Both the position numbers and the translations under genes were made by a program. A stretch of 64,000 bases of DNA from Liriodendron chinense (taxonomy: Eukaryota > Streptophyta > Magnoliopsida > Magnoliales > Magnoliaceae), in assembly GCA_003013855.2 (NCBI GenBank), contig PVNU02002850.1, positions 2,294,001 through 2,358,000 on the forward strand, in the 5' to 3' direction. The notes beneath the pieces were generated by a model, which had not been told where the DNA came from, did no database searches, and saw nothing but the letters and a program-made list of their open reading frames with translations. Positions 1 through 11,518 of the stretch are shown here, in pieces (position 1 is the first letter of the stretch; each line of letters opens with the position of its first letter).

Positions 1-523
1 ACAAGTCCTTGAACCTCTCCCAACATTGGAAGAAGGTCTCATCCTCTTTTTGAAAAAAAATCATGATAAGGCGCCTCAACATGATCGTTTTGTGAGTAGG
101 GAAGAACTTTTTAATGAACTCCCTAGTCGTCTCAGTCCATGTGCCAATTGATCTTGGCCTTAATACATGAATCCAAGCCTTAGCTTTCTCTTTAAGGGAA
201 AAAGGAAATAATTTGAGTCTCACCACATCATCGGTTACATTTGCAAAGTGCATTGTAGCTATCACCTCATTAAATTCCTTAAGATGTTGATAAGCACTTT
301 CATTGTCTAGTCCATGGAATTTTGGAAGGAGTTGAATTATGCCCAGTTTCAAATCTATGTTCCCTACATTCAGTGGGAAAACTATGCATGAGGGAGTGCT
401 CGTTCTTGCAGGTTGCAAGTAGTCACATAATGTTCTAGGTCGGGGAATTCTCAACCACATTCTCTCCCATTTCGATTTGGTTTTGGCCCAGATTTTGATT
501 GGCCATAGGGTTGGGTTGATTTC
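1..523 (-). pseudogene. gag: Athila-type gag fragment
   Basis: Read on the minus strand this is the middle of an Athila-type gag, parallel to 41335-41880 of element Z and to 55440-55985 of element Y. Recognisable stretches match LRPRS, AYQHLKEF and PRPRT in those copies. It has no open frame of useful length. It stops exactly at the LTR terminus at 524, so an LTR boundary, not a random deletion, ends it. It cannot be the missing part of Y, because Y already contains the same gag segment. It is therefore a separate older copy entering from outside the window. Confidence 0.75.
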
Positions 524-1325
524 TGTTCGCTCGCCTCAAGTGCAAGGTTGCGATGTAGTAATAAATCTCGGTAAGACCGAGGTCGATCCACAAGGAATTA
601 GAAAACCAATTCTAAACTATTCCAGCAACTAAGATTGAAATAATTAAGAGATTCAATTGAGAGAATTATCTTAAACAGTAATTTAAGAAAATCAATAATT
701 AAAGGAACTAAGGCTTTCAAGGATCCACTTGTAACAATCCCCTGTCAATCCAATCAATCCAAGTATAAAACACAACTAGATTTGAAGTTCTATCTCTCAT
801 CTAGTTGGAAGATAAAGCATTAAACCACATTCAATCCCACTTAAGTTGAACTTCCAAGTTCTAGTCCCATTCAACCACATAGCATTCAAAATCATAGCCT
901 TCGGAGTAACGGCCATGCCTATGGACTATGGCATGCTCAAGGGTTACCATAATTTGAATCTAATCAAGCAAAACATGATAATCTCAGAGAATTGCAAGGA
1001 ATCCATGTCCGAAGCACATGAACTCTCATAAGACTTCTAAAAATATCAATTTTATATGAACTAGAACATTCAAAATTCAAACTTAAAGTCAAAGTACTTG
1101 AATTAAACTGAATTAAACATGAAATTAGCTACAAGCTTCAGCTCTCAGCTCTAGCTGAGATATTCTAGCCGAGTATTGTCATACTTCAACTAGAACTCAA
1201 AGAAAAATAAAAAAAACATACAAACCTGAATTCGGGAGAGTTACAGATGCTCCACGACGGCTCTCTTCACCTCCCACATAGTTCCTCAGCTTCTATGATG
1301 CCCTAGGAAGAGACCTTAGGTGTCC

Positions 1326-1332
1326 TTTTATA
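1326..1332 (-). promoter_or_regulatory. TATA box of X LTR
   Basis: TATAAAA on the minus strand in CCACTATAAAAGGACACC. The same context recurs in the Z LTRs and the solo LTR at 53478. It lies about 105 bp downstream, in the LTR direction, of the GACCGGTC array. Confidence 0.65.
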
Positions 1333-1436
1333 GTGGGGAGGCTCTACCGCCTCAAAAACTTCTCGAAGTGCGTAGCCTTTACACACTTGCGTAGAAAAAA
1401 TCGGATCTCTAATTAGAAGGTTGCTGTATATGCATG

Positions 1437-1668
1437 GCCGACCAGTCGTGACTGGTCGGACTGGGTTGGCCGACCGATCTTGACCGGTCGGACATGTTGG
1501 AGTGAAGTCCAGTGTGCACAGAGAGAGGCCCAACTGTTGGCCGACCGGTCTTGACCGGTCGGACCAAATTGGTCCTTGGTCCAGCGTTCCAGAGAGAGGG
1601 ACAGCAGGGTGGTCGACCGATCTTGACCGGTCGTGGCTCCCTTGGCCGACCGGTAATGACCGGTCGGA
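1437..1668. repeat. GACCGGTC paired-octamer array (X LTR)
   Basis: Five dyads, at about 1437-1460, 1469-1490, 1541-1562, 1613-1634 and 1646-1667. Each is two GACCGGTC octamers (or near copies) separated by 2 bp, flanked by CC and GG. Each octamer is itself a palindrome, so the dyad is a perfect or near-perfect 22-bp palindrome. Spacers between dyads are unrelated sequence. Translations of this stretch give repetitive Arg-Pro-Val/Thr-Gly-Arg peptides that should not be read as proteins. Confidence 0.9.
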
Positions 1669-1911
1669 CCTCTGTTTTTCTTTTTTTTCTTCTTTTCTTT
1701 CTTCTCTTTTCTCCCTCTTTCTTCTTCCTTCTTTGGTCCACCTTGGGCCTTCATTCAAGGGCTCCTAAATATGCTCTTTTAGCTAACATTTGTGCAAAGT
1801 CTCTCTCTCAATCCTATATTCACAGAACAAGCATTAGATGGGTCTTTTAATCATGCAAACTATGCATATAATGTGATGTAATGGGATCATGTATAAATTG
1901 GAGGTTCAACA

Positions 1912-1926
1912 CACCCCCCCAACCAA
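1912..1926 (-). other. Polypurine tract of element X
   Basis: On the minus strand a GGTTGGGGGGG run immediately precedes the TG of the 3' LTR. It matches the tract at 47862-47874 of Z. This is the primer site for plus-strand DNA synthesis. Confidence 0.7.
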
Positions 1927-3110
1927 CTTTTTGCTAGTCCCGAGCAAAATATGCGTAAAACAAGTTCAATCTTCTAAAATCCAACTCTCCTTAAGAAACA
2001 ACACTTTTATTCATTCCAATATATACAAGTACAAAAATTAAAGAAACTGGGCGATAGAGGTTGCAACCTTAAACTCTCAAAACATAAAAAGTGTTCATAT
2101 AGAATTCCAGCTGATTGATTGATAGATAGAAGAACTTTGAACAAAATTCAACCTAATGTGTATAGTGATAGCTCGTCTCATGAGTTTCTAGGATCATCTT
2201 CTTCCTAGATCGACTAAACTATAGATCTCAAGGTGTACAGATCAACAACAAGCCTATGACAGGAATTTGCCTTACTGTCCTTCCGACGATTTTTTCACTA
2301 CGTCCCATTTTCAGCTTTGGTTATGGGTAGACCATCCCCCTGTTGGTAATAGGTAGCCCTTTTCGAAATTTTCCACCATTTTCTGCATCATTCCCATATT
2401 TTCATCCTTCTTTTTCCTTTTTCTTTTACATTAGATAGGATTTTTAGAAATCCATATCTTTCGTTTTTTTTTCCATGGACAAGGATGGACAAAGTACCCC
2501 GGCTTGGTTCCTCAACACCTCAAATCTAAGTCTAGCCAATCCATAAATCACATAATCCTTTCAAACCATGAAAATCGTGTAATGTGAATTAGGTGTAAAA
2601 GTGTTCAAATTTTCTATCATTCACATAAATAGGGGAATTCACATATAAAACCATTATATTAAGAGTAGTTCAAGACTTGCAACATCACTCACTTCGTATC
2701 TCCTTTTCTTATACTCGTATCATCTCGAATGCATAAAAATAAAGTTTTCTAAAAGAGTTTTGAATTTTTAGAAAATTCGAAAAAATTTGCACATATGATG
2801 CTCGAAATGTTGCAAACTGCTAGATGAGGAATCTCATCTCACCCCCCAACCAAATCTTGCATTGTCCTCAATATAAAAAGATATGCAATGAGCATGAACA
2901 TGAGACAATGGTAAAATACAAGAGAGTGAGAACAATAGTACCTGAGGGAGTCGATCATGGAAGTTTACAACTCCGACAACTAAATCTACTAAAACAAATA
3001 GAATTAAAACAAAAAACAAACTAGACCTAATCCTACTTAAAGCAATTGACAAAACCAAAGTTATCCTTGAGAATCTCCATCAGACTAGGAGATTAATCAA
3101 CATTATATCA
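1927..3110 (-). other. 3' non-coding region of element X
   Basis: This is the reverse-strand counterpart of 46740-47874 in Z. Shared landmarks include a TTGCTCGGGACTAGC segment (1934-1950), a fragment mentioning CTTGTCCATGG (near 2480) and a second G-rich GGTTGGGGGGTG (near 2840). The small ORFs here are not conserved between the copies. I see no gene. Confidence 0.65.
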
Positions 3111-3370
3111 TCCAAAAGGACAAAGTTGAGCAGGATCATCAAGTGGTGTAACAAATTTTTCAGTAGAACTATCCACCATCCTGCTTTAGGAAAGTACATT
3201 GGTAACATTAATCATTCTAACCCATTGAAAATCCTGCTGAAAGGTTTCAGCAGGTTCCTCAATAAATTGTCACATGTTCTAGGAAAGGAGAATTGCATTG
3301 GTTGAAAATTATTGAAAATTGATCTCCTTTCCATCTTGTCTGGTCAAAAATTTGTCAAATATGGGTCATC

Positions 3371-3869
3371 TCAAAAGTTGTGTTCTTTAGTTTGCGAAAC
3401 CCAAAGAGATGTGGAGACTTGTATTTCTTCTTCACAAGTCGATATGATCTCCACAAAATCAGATTTCACCGGTGCTTCCACAATTGATTTTTCAGTTTGG
3501 CATTTTCTGGAAGGAAGCTTTTTAGGCACCAGAGGGGTCTCCTTCAAGGCATGCACTGTGTCCTTAATCATGGGATCATCCCAATCTTCAAAATATGCTA
3601 AACACTCCTCTAGAGTGTAGGAGACCTCATCGGAGGAAGTTTTCAGATTTGGATCCATTTTCATCTTCCTCCTTCTTAGAGTTTTGTGTAGTTTGAAGTG
3701 GGTCCTCAACCTCTACACTTTCAGAAATTGGCCTCTCTGTAGGCAAGTCAAGCATCATTTCTTCCAATTCTTGCATAACAAATTTATGTAAATCAGAATT
3801 TGGTGACTTGTCAAGTAAATTTTTAAAAATTGACACTTCCAAGATCTCATTAATTAGAGTTGAATTCAT
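3371..3869 (-). pseudogene. Unassigned ORF in place of pol
   Basis: Two overlapping minus-strand reading frames (3869-3627 and 3709-3371) encode an acidic, Glu/Ser-rich sequence. It includes MDPNLKTSSDEVSYTLEE followed by a FEDWDDP motif. FEDWDD also occurs at the end of the protease ORF just upstream (about 3970-3985), which suggests a local duplication. Z has the linker and then RT at this place, but here no RT motif appears. I do not recognise the family. It may be a linker segment left after internal deletion, or a distinct ORF of a non-autonomous lineage. Confidence 0.4.
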
Positions 3870-3953
3870 CCTTGGAGTGTGTCAAACATGTCCCCAAGCT
3901 TCCAGGTAGATCGTGTTGGAAAAACTCCCTATCTTCTATAAATTCTATAATGT

Positions 3954-4553
3954 TTACCTCATGGGGCCATCATTGTCATCCCAATCCTCAAAAGGATCGA
4001 AGCTAACAACATTTAGAGGATCAAAATTCTGATTTAAAGCGAACTCCTCTTCCACGATTGATTCAATCATATCAACCTCATAGGCATCATCATCATCCCT
4101 ATGCCTTTTGCCCAAATGGAACACATTAACCTCCAACGTCATGTTTCCAAAGGACAATTGCATTACCCCATTCTGGCAATTTATAATTGCGTTTGATATA
4201 GCAAGGAAGGGGCGGCCTAGAATCACCGGTATTTGGGTGCTAGCATCCATAACCGGTTGTGTGTCCAAGACGATGAAATCTACTAGGTAGTGGAATTTGT
4301 CAACTTGGACTAGCACATCCTCAACTATCCCTCTCGGTACACAAATGGATCTATCAGCAAGTTGCAACGTGGTTTTGGTGGGTTTTAATTTACCAAGACT
4401 CAATTGCTCATATACCGAGTACGGGATCAAGTTTATGCTTGCCCCCAAGTCTAGCAATGCACACTCAATCCTATAGTCTCCAATGATACATGAAATTGTG
4501 GGACTACCGGGATCTTTGAATTTTGTGGGGGTCTTTTTTTGTGAGAATGGCAC
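3954..4553 (-). pseudogene. pol: Athila-type aspartic protease region (element X)
   Basis: An open minus-strand stretch of 199 codons. It carries the retropepsin-type active-site segment LLDLGASINLIPYSVYEQL; plant Athila proteases typically have D-x-G-A-S here. Downstream come LQLADRSICVPRGIVEDVLV and the conserved IPVILGRPFLA. These match 43156-43500 of Z closely in order and spacing. Known role: processing of the Gag-Pol polyprotein in virus-like particles. The ORF has no start of its own and would be internal to a polyprotein. It ends at a stop before the unassigned ORF. It is the best-preserved coding piece of X. Confidence 0.8.
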
Positions 4554-6115
4554 TCACTTGCTCATTTAAGAAGGCCTTTTGCTACACATTATATTTGTGT
4601 TTGGTTGTGCACAAGTCCTTTACAAACTTGGCATAGGAGGGGATTTGTTTGATGGCATCAAGCAAGGGAATGTTGATCTTGACTTGTCTGAAAATCTATA
4701 AAATATCATGAGAGTTTGGGAGAGATTTTGGAGCAACCAATCTCGAAGGGAATGGTGCTACGGGCTTGTAAACGCGTTCCGTTTCTTGTGGGGCTAAGTT
4801 AGATCCGTCCTCATCCTCAGAATTTACCGGATCATTAGGCTTGTTGGCCTTCACCGAGATAGATTTGTCAATTTGCTTACCACTTCTAAGAGTGGTGACT
4901 GGATTTGGCTTACTCCATATGTTGGTTGGAGAGATTAGGGATGCTTACTTCATGTACTTGCTTTGGATTGGGCTGAGGTTAGGCCGGAAAGGTCCCTTCC
5001 CTAGCATTCAAGTGTCCCTTAATCTCATCAACAAGACTTTAAGCTCTTGGAACATTTGTTGATTTGATTGATTGATTTGCGTTTGCCCTTGCATAAACGC
5101 TTTTAAGGTATCCTCCATTGAGAATTGAGGTGAGGCCATATTTTGGCATGGGTGACCCTCCTTGAGAGTTGGTAGGATTGCCCGTGAGCATTCTTTCAAC
5201 TGAAATTTAGGTGGTTCTTCCACGTAGAGTTGTACGTGTTACCCACCGGTCCATTAAAAGGCCGTTAATAATCATATGTAGCATTTGCATGTTCTTGTAA
5301 CACCTCTTAAAACGCAGAAATTATAGGACAATCTTGTGTAGTGTGTATATTAGTGAAACAAATCCCACACATGTTCTCAATAGCTTCATTGGACTTTGAA
5401 AATCCACTCTTACTAAGTTCCATGGCCTCGATCTTCCCTATGAGGCTGGCTAGCCTTGCATTCACATCATCTTCCTCCTTAAGGATATAAATCCCCCTTT
5501 CTCTTTTTCTTGAGTAGGCTTGGGGTTATTAGATTTGTCAGAGGTATCCCATGATTGGGCATTCTCGGCCAACATATCCAAATAACTCCAAGCTTCATCT
5601 GGATTTTTGCTCATAAACTCGCCATTGCACATCATCTCTACGAATTGGCGCATATTGGAACTTAATCCATCATTGAAGAAGTTTATGATTCGCCAATTTC
5701 ATAGCTGTGATGTGGGCAAGCAAGTAGGAGGTCCTTAAACCCTTCTCAACATTGGAAGAATGGTTCACTCTCTTTAGCCGAAAAATTCATTATGGCTCTT
5801 CGAAGGGTGTTCAGTTTTATGGGCCGGGAAGAACTTTTTCAAGAATTCCTAGGTCATCTCGCTCCATGAACCTATCGAGTGTGGTCTAAGAGAGTGAAGT
5901 CAAGTCTTAGCTCTTTCTTTCAATGAGCAGGAAAAAAGTTTAAGCTTAATGGCATCTTCTAAAACATTAGTGTATTGCAAAGTAGCTACAATTTCTTCAA
6001 ACTCCTTTAAGTATAGGTATGGGCTCTAGAGTCTAGCCCATGGAACTTTGGTATGAGTTGAATTACTCCCGGCTTTATATCGATGTTTCCCCTGGTTGGT
6101 GGTAAGACCACCCCA
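4554..6115 (-). pseudogene. gag: Athila-type gag, degraded (element X)
   Basis: The minus strand parallels 41500-43090 of Z. Recognisable segments are NIDIKPG (about 6075-6095), MRQFVEMMCNGEFMSKNPDEAW (5653-5590), SYLDMLAENAQSWDTSD (5580-5530), and the region before the protease. Only short open stretches remain (5653-5462, 5223-5008), with frame changes between them. The N-terminal quarter is missing where the sequence passes into the 3' tail of element 1 near 6.1 kb. Family role: nucleic-acid-binding structural protein of the retrotransposon particle. Confidence 0.7.
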
Positions 6116-6555
6116 GACGAGACGCAAGAGCAGGCAATGAAGATTAGTCTTGAATACTTCCCCTTTCATTTTGTATGGGCCAATCTTGATTTTGTAACCT
6201 TTTCGGATTAAAATGAAAAATTGTTTCGGCTTTTCTTTAATTTTTTTATTCATGAAAATGAATCATGTTGAATGTGTGATTGCTCAATTCATGAAGATGA
6301 ATCAGGCTCAGTCAAGGAGGCCTCAGTGGCTACATCCGTATAGAGATAGATCGATCTATCAACTGAGTCTTTGGCTTTGTAGTAAGCAAAAGTCCTAGTC
6401 AAGAGAATGTTTAGTATTCTCTTTAGGGCTATTCAGGTCCTAAAAGTAGGAGTAGCGACCAAGTTGTATAGATTCCTAGCCGATAGACTAAAATGAAGTT
6501 CATCTTTATTAAAAAATAATCCATGTGTTTGATACAAAAATGTTTATGGATAATA
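6116..6555 (-). other. 3' tail of element 1
   Basis: Non-coding sequence after the integrase stop. A purine-rich stretch near 6160-6175 (AAATGAAAGGGGAAG on the minus strand) could be the polypurine tract. No sequence resembling the 5' LTR (52819-53477) follows; instead the Athila gag of element X begins. The exact junction near 6.1 kb is uncertain by a few tens of bases. Confidence 0.5.
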
Positions 6556-8010
6556 ACGGAGCAGATTTTCTGCGTGCCAAGGATGACGTAGAATTCTTCC
6601 TTGCATGTCTTCCAAGTAATAAGTTCCTAGTCATATGACTTTAATAACTCGATATGGGCCTTCTCAGTCTGGATCTAAAGATCGAGTAGTTGTTTCAACA
6701 TTTTGCCTGAGCACCAGATCACCAACCTGAAAGGTTCTAGGCTTAACTCTCGAATTATGATATCGAGCTATTCGTTGTTAGTTAGCCGCCGCTCGAAGTC
6801 TAGATGCGTCCCTTCTTTTTTCTCGAAGATCAAGGTGAAGTTTTAAAGATTCTTCATTTTACGTCAAAGCATAATGTTCTACACGATAGGTAGGTATTTC
6901 AACTTCGACTGGGACGACCGCCTCGGTGCCAAATGCGAGGGAGAAAGGCGTTTCTCCAATTGAAGTGCGAGCTTATTGTACTGTAAGCCTATAGGACTTT
7001 TGGTAGATGTTCTGGCCATATGCCCTTACATTCTTCGAGCTTGGTCTTCAAATGATGTTTGATGATTTTATTGACTGCCTCCACCTTGACCGTTAGCTTG
7101 AGGATGATAAGGAGATGTTCGTACATTACGTATCGTCCACTTTTCACAAAAGTCTGTGAATGACGTGTTGTCGAATTACCTTCCATTATTGGTGATTATA
7201 GTGTGGTAGAGCTCGTAGCAGCATATGATATTCCTCCATATAAACTTAGTAGTGTGCTTCTCGGTGATGGTGGTCAAAGGTTCTGCCTCAACCCACTTGG
7301 TAAATCATAAATTTGTTCTGGCCTTTTCCTTTGGGCAACGAACCGATTATGTCAACTCCCCACTGAGCGAAAGTCCAAGGACCATCCATAGGTGTCATTT
7401 GTTCAGGTGGTAGATGAGGTATTGGAGAATAGTGCTGACACTTATCACATTTTCTCGAGAGTTTGATGGCACCTGCTTTCATATTAGGCCAATAATAACC
7501 TTGCCTCATAGCTTTGTAAGCCATTGATCACCCCTTGGGGTAGTTACCACATACCCCTTGATGTATTTCTTCAAGAACACGCTTGGCTTCTTCTAGATGA
7601 AGACACATCAGATGTGACACCGTGTAACTTCTTCTCAATAATACATCATCTTGGAGAAGGTACTTAGCAGCACAATATCGTATTTGTTGAGCTAATTTCT
7701 TATCTATTGGGAGTTCTCCATTTTGAAGAAAATGAATAATGGGATCCATCCAACATGGGGACAGCTGCACTGCGGAGACCCACTCGTCTATTACCTGGTT
7801 GATGCTTGGTGCAGAGAGATGCTCAACATGTGTGGTTCGAACTAGATCACCTTCAGGAGGCGAAGCTAATTTTGCCAAGGAGTCGTCTAGTTTGTTTTTT
7901 GCTCGAGGGATGTGAATTAGCTCATATTTGTCGATTTTGGCGAGCAATTCCAATACTTTAGATTTATAAACGGTCATTCTTTCTTCCTTTGTTTCGAATT
8001 CATTAATCAC
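6556..8010 (-). pseudogene. pol: Integrase region of element 1
   Basis: Minus strand. The ORF 8010-7528 covers the end of RNase H (IPRAKNKLDDSLAKLAS) and the start of the integrase N-terminal domain (EEIHQGVCGNYPKG). A stop follows, then 7524-7288 with GYYWPNM, the zinc-binding CDKCQHY and the catalytic-core start WGVDIIGSLPKGKGQ. Beyond 7288 the frame is heavily broken: only pieces of the DDE core and the C-terminal FQVGDLVLR / EGPYRVIKV region can be followed, ending HPWHAENLLRYYP near 6560. Family role: insertion of the cDNA into host chromatin. Clearly inactive. Confidence 0.75.
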
Positions 8011-8015
8011 CTGAT

Positions 8016-8363
8016 TTACAACGAGCTAAGAATTGCTATGAACGAGTAAGTTTTTTTTATCGTGAGGACATTAGCTAATTGAAGACCAGCGATCAGGGCT
8101 TCATACTCTGCCTCATTATTTGAAGCATGAAAATCAAACTGCAAGGTATATTTGAACTGCGATTCATCTGGGGCAATGAGGACCAATCCTGCCCCACTTC
8201 TGGATGAATAAGATGACTCATCCATGTAAAGTGACCAAGATGGTTTCTTGGATGTTGAAAGCTTAGTTTGAGTAGGCTTGACTGCAGGAATCGTTGCTTC
8301 AATATGAGTAAGTACTGGATAAGTGAACTCAGCAATGAAATCTGCAATAGCTTGTCCTTTCAT
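8016..8363 (-). pseudogene. pol: Second RNase H domain of element 1
   Basis: Minus strand. GQAIADFIAEF leads into SWSLYMDESSYSSRSGAGLVLI, then NNEAEYEALIAGLQLA. This is the archaeal-like second RNase H typical of Tat-lineage elements, with the conserved Asp of the first strand (MDES) and the Glu of EAEYEAL visible. It lies directly between the RT/RNase H block (8370 and above) and integrase. A stop at the start separates it from RT, and a frame change near 8040 separates it from the rest. Confidence 0.75.
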
Positions 8364-10112
8364 AGCAGTTCATGAACAGAAAGCAATTTCATGTTCACTG
8401 AGTTCGATTGCCCATTTGGTTAATCGTTCAGACACTTTGGGTTTTTTAAGGACTTGTCTTAGAGGTTGGTTTATAGGGACCATTATAGGATGGGCTTGAA
8501 AGTAAGGCCGTAGCTTTCGTGCAACGACCACTAAGGCTAAGGCGAGCTTTTCGATGTCAAGGTATCTGGTTTTAGCATCTACTATTGCATGGCTAACACA
8601 ATAAATGGATTTTTGTACCCCGAAATCTTCTCTTATAAAGGCGACGCTAATGGCCATAAGAGACGCAGCTAAATAGAGGAAAAGTTATTCATGTGAAACA
8701 GGTTTGGACAGGATGGGTGGTATGCCCATGTATTGCTTCAGCTGTTGAAAAGCTTCTTCACATTGCTAGTTCCAGTTTCTATTGGACTTTGTAGTTGCTC
8801 GCAGTAACTTAAAAAAAGATAAACACTTGTCGGATGCGCGTGAGATGAACCGATTCAAGGACGCAATGTGTCTAGCCAAGCGCTAGACTTCTTTTACTGT
8901 AGAGGGTGATTTCATCTCTATTAAGGCTTTTATCTTCTCAAGATTAACCTCAATGCCTCATCGCCTGACACTAAATTCGAGGAATTTTCCCGCAAGACCC
9001 CAAATGCACATTCTTTGCTGTTCAACTTCATTGGTACTTCCGCATAAGATTAAAGGCTTCACGGAGGTTGGTGAGATGATCGTCTCCTATAACACTCGTC
9101 ACGAGCATATCGTCAACGTATACCTCCATAGTCTTGCCAATCTGCAGCAGCGACCATCTTGTTGACTAATCGTTGGTAAGTGGCCCCAGCATTATTGAGA
9201 CCGAATGGCATTACCTTGTAACAATATAGGCCACGGTCTGTAATAAAGGATGTCTTCTCATGATCGGGTGGATGCATCATGATCTGGTTATAACCAGAAT
9301 AGGCGTCCATGAAACTGAGTAGAGCATGCCCAGTCGTTGAATCAACTAACTAGTCAATGCAGGGGGTCGGAAAACTGTCTTTTAGACGTGCTTTGTTCAG
9401 ATCGGTATAATCTATGCACATCCTCCATTTGTCATTCGCTTTACGAACGAGGACGACGTTTGCGACCTACTTAGGGTAATCAACTTCTTCAACGAAATCA
9501 ACGACCAGCAACTTATCGACTTCTGTTTTTATGACCATTTATCTTTCGACTGTGAATGCACGTCGACACTGATGAATAAGCTTAAATTTCGGATCAACCT
9601 TCAGTATATGAATAACAACTTTAGGGTCGATGCCTGGCATATCTTTATGCGACCAAGCGAAGACGTCTTGATATTCGACCAAAAAACTAGTCAAGCAAGC
9701 TTGGAAGATATGCCAGAGACGAACCAACATGGACTTTTTTAGTCGAATCTGCCTTGGATAATTGGACTTCGACAGTTTCTTCTCCTGGAGCTCCTACTTG
9801 GTGTGTATCTTCCCTTGGGTCTAATGTTCTCGCGATTGAAGAGCCTACCGAATCTCCTACAACCGTTATAATAGGAGTGACTTGAGCGCTCTTCCAAACT
9901 TGAACCGCTATCTCATAACATGCTCGAGCTTCTTTTTTGTTCCCTCTGACTACTCCGACACCATTCGGAGTGGGAATTTGACGCACAAGTAGAAGGGATG
10001 TAAAGTTGCCCCTAGACTGGTGAGCGATAGTCGTCCCAAGATGGCATTATATGCGGATTTTTTTATTTACCATGAGAAAATTGATAAATATGGTAATCTT
10101 AGTGGGAGCCTC
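8364..10112 (-). pseudogene. pol: End of protease, reverse transcriptase and RNase H (element 1)
   Basis: Minus strand. The first 90 bp (10112-10020) give the end of the protease with AILGR in a shifted frame. RT follows: YQDVFAWSHKDMPGI (about 9680), KWRMCIDYTDLNKA (9440), LLSFMDAYSGYNQI (9310), MPFGLNNAGATYQRLVNKM (9210). The catalytic YVDD is intact at about 9118-9107 but in a different frame from the flanks. The first RNase H follows (RYLDIEKLALALVVVARKLRPYFQAHPI, about 8560-8470). Several stops and frameshifts are present. Family role: cDNA synthesis from the element RNA. Confidence 0.8.
10108..10112. other. Target-site duplication of element 2 (left)
   Basis: GCCTC immediately left of TGTGGACG; the identical GCCTC is at 50781-50785 right of TGTCTACA. 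Five bases is the normal Ty3/gypsy duplication. Confidence 0.9.
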
Positions 10113-11505
10113 TGTGGACGCTCGCCTCTCCGCACTCCCGAATTCTCCCCTATCGAAAAAGGGGTGCGTGTGCGCGAATCGCCGTTTGTGCCACTGGCTC
10201 GTCTCGTTCTCGAGGGCTTTCTATCTGTTGTCGTGTTAAATAAGTTTGGATGAGTTCGTATAAGACCAGAGTCGCCACTAGCCAATTACTTCGAATCTAC
10301 AGTTAGCTAAACCCCATAGAAATGTTAGAGAATGGGATCCGAGGATTCCTTCCTCTAAAATGACTCCTTTTGATCTGCAGCCAGAGATTCGAGGTAAGGG
10401 ATCACGGTTACAGGGTGGGAAGATGTTAAGCACCCCACACTGCCCATACTGAAGTACGGTCTCTAGTTCACAGAATCGAACTAGTACTAGAAAGTCTAAT
10501 TTAATCCTCATACATTCTCATGAATGATATGATGCATGAATGCAGGTCTGAACAGTAAGAGTTTCTGATGGGCAGGTTTCCATTAACAGGTAAGCCCAGA
10601 GCATCCGCTTGAACTGACAGGTGCTTTATGTGGGATGCATACTATGTATTTGGATAATCAAAGTGTTGGCAGTAATATGATAAGCAGGGGGGTTGGAAGA
10701 AAAGTCAATGTTGCACTTATACTAGATGCGAATGAGATGATGTTAAAAAGAGTAGCTAGATGGACGGAGGTGTCGCAAGGGTTTGCTTCAAGTGACTAGA
10801 TCAGGATTTGGGTAGCTTGAGAGACTTGGACCAGGGTCAGGCTAGGCTGGACCAGGGTTAGACTCTTCTCACTCGGGCTCTGCTTGGTGGAGGAATGGAC
10901 TAAAAGGAGGGTTGGAGATCGACTCGGAGCTCTTAGGGCAAAAAGATGGGAAGTGGATTTTTCTGAGATTTTTTCTAGATGTTGGAACAAGAGAGGAGGG
11001 GGGTATTTATAGCTGTGAGTAGTGGCAGCTTCGATAATTAGGCTTGGGCGACACCCTGGGGGCAGCCCGTACGGACTCTCTGCTCCAACTTCGGAGTGTA
11101 CGGCCCCCGAACCTAAAGTAGAAAAGCCCGAGGTTCGAGGTTCGGACCTGCTCTGAAGTTGTGGCTCGGAACCAGGTGAGTTGACTGGGTTTGAAAGATG
11201 GATTGACACAGCGAGTCGACTAGGTGCAAGGGCTGGACTGACCCAGTGAGTAAACTCGGTGATTTGACTCAGCAGGGTTGACTCACCAAGTTTGACTTTT
11301 TTGAGATTTTTTTACTGGTTTTTCTTATGGGGGTTATTCAGGCTGATGTTTAGGGGGGGTCAACTGGGTTCAGGCTTGAGCTGGGCTATGGATTGGGGCT
11401 TACAAGGGTGAGTTTGGCTGGGTTTGGACATAGGATTTTTGGGTATAGTCCTCCATTCATTCAGCTATCTCTACCAACATTGTAGCCGAAGGTGGGGTGT
11501 CTACA
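10113..11505 (-). repeat. 3' LTR of element 2
   Basis: On the minus strand it starts TGTAGACACCCCACC at 11505 and ends GCGTCCACA at 10113. It aligns along its whole length with 39083-39100 joined to 49405-50780. It has no GACCGGTC array. Small ORFs inside are not conserved as proteins. Confidence 0.9.
11004..11011 (-). promoter_or_regulatory. TATA box of element 2 LTR
   Basis: TATAAATA on the minus strand in CAGCTATAAATACCCCCC; preserved at 50276-50283 in the other LTR. Confidence 0.6.
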
Positions 11506-11518
11506 GATGTCCCTCTTT
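11506..11518 (-). other. Polypurine tract of element 2
   Basis: AAAGAGGGACATC on the minus strand immediately before the LTR start at 11505. Confidence 0.65.

Larger units (their letters stand above)
524..1911 (-). repeat. 3' LTR of element X
   Basis: On the minus strand the LTR starts TGTTGAACCTCC next to a G-rich polypurine tract and ends GGCGAGCGAACA. It is the same LTR family as the solo LTR at 30299-32208, which shares both termini, and is related to the Z LTR. The U3 part holds the GACCGGTC array and a TATA box. The 3' part (about 560-620) is the conserved segment seen in all Athila-like LTRs here (GATCGACCTCGGTC on the minus strand). Confidence 0.85.
524..6115 (-). mobile_element. Element X: 5'-truncated Athila-like retrotransposon
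   Basis: Reading leftwards on the minus strand, X has partial gag (6115-4554), protease (4553-3954), an unassigned ORF (3869-3371), a 3' non-coding region, a polypurine tract and a complete 3' LTR (1911-524). No reverse transcriptase, RNase H or integrase lies between protease and 3' LTR, although the 3' non-coding part matches 46740-47874 of Z. Its PBS and 5' LTR are missing: the right side ends in gag at about 6.1 kb against the 3' tail of element 1. The five bases left of its LTR are ATTTC, but no matching duplication can be found because the other end is lost. Confidence 0.75.

Noticed and set aside
1303..1850. Overlapping ORFs on both strands with repeated Arg-Pro-Val-x-Thr-Gly-Arg or Asp-Arg-Ser peptides (also at 30471-30887, 39243-39850, 53602-54003, 58098-58567 and 62668-63092)
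   Set aside because: They are translations of the palindromic GACCGGTC arrays. Palindromes read similarly on both strands, which explains ORFs in both directions. No conserved protein is involved.
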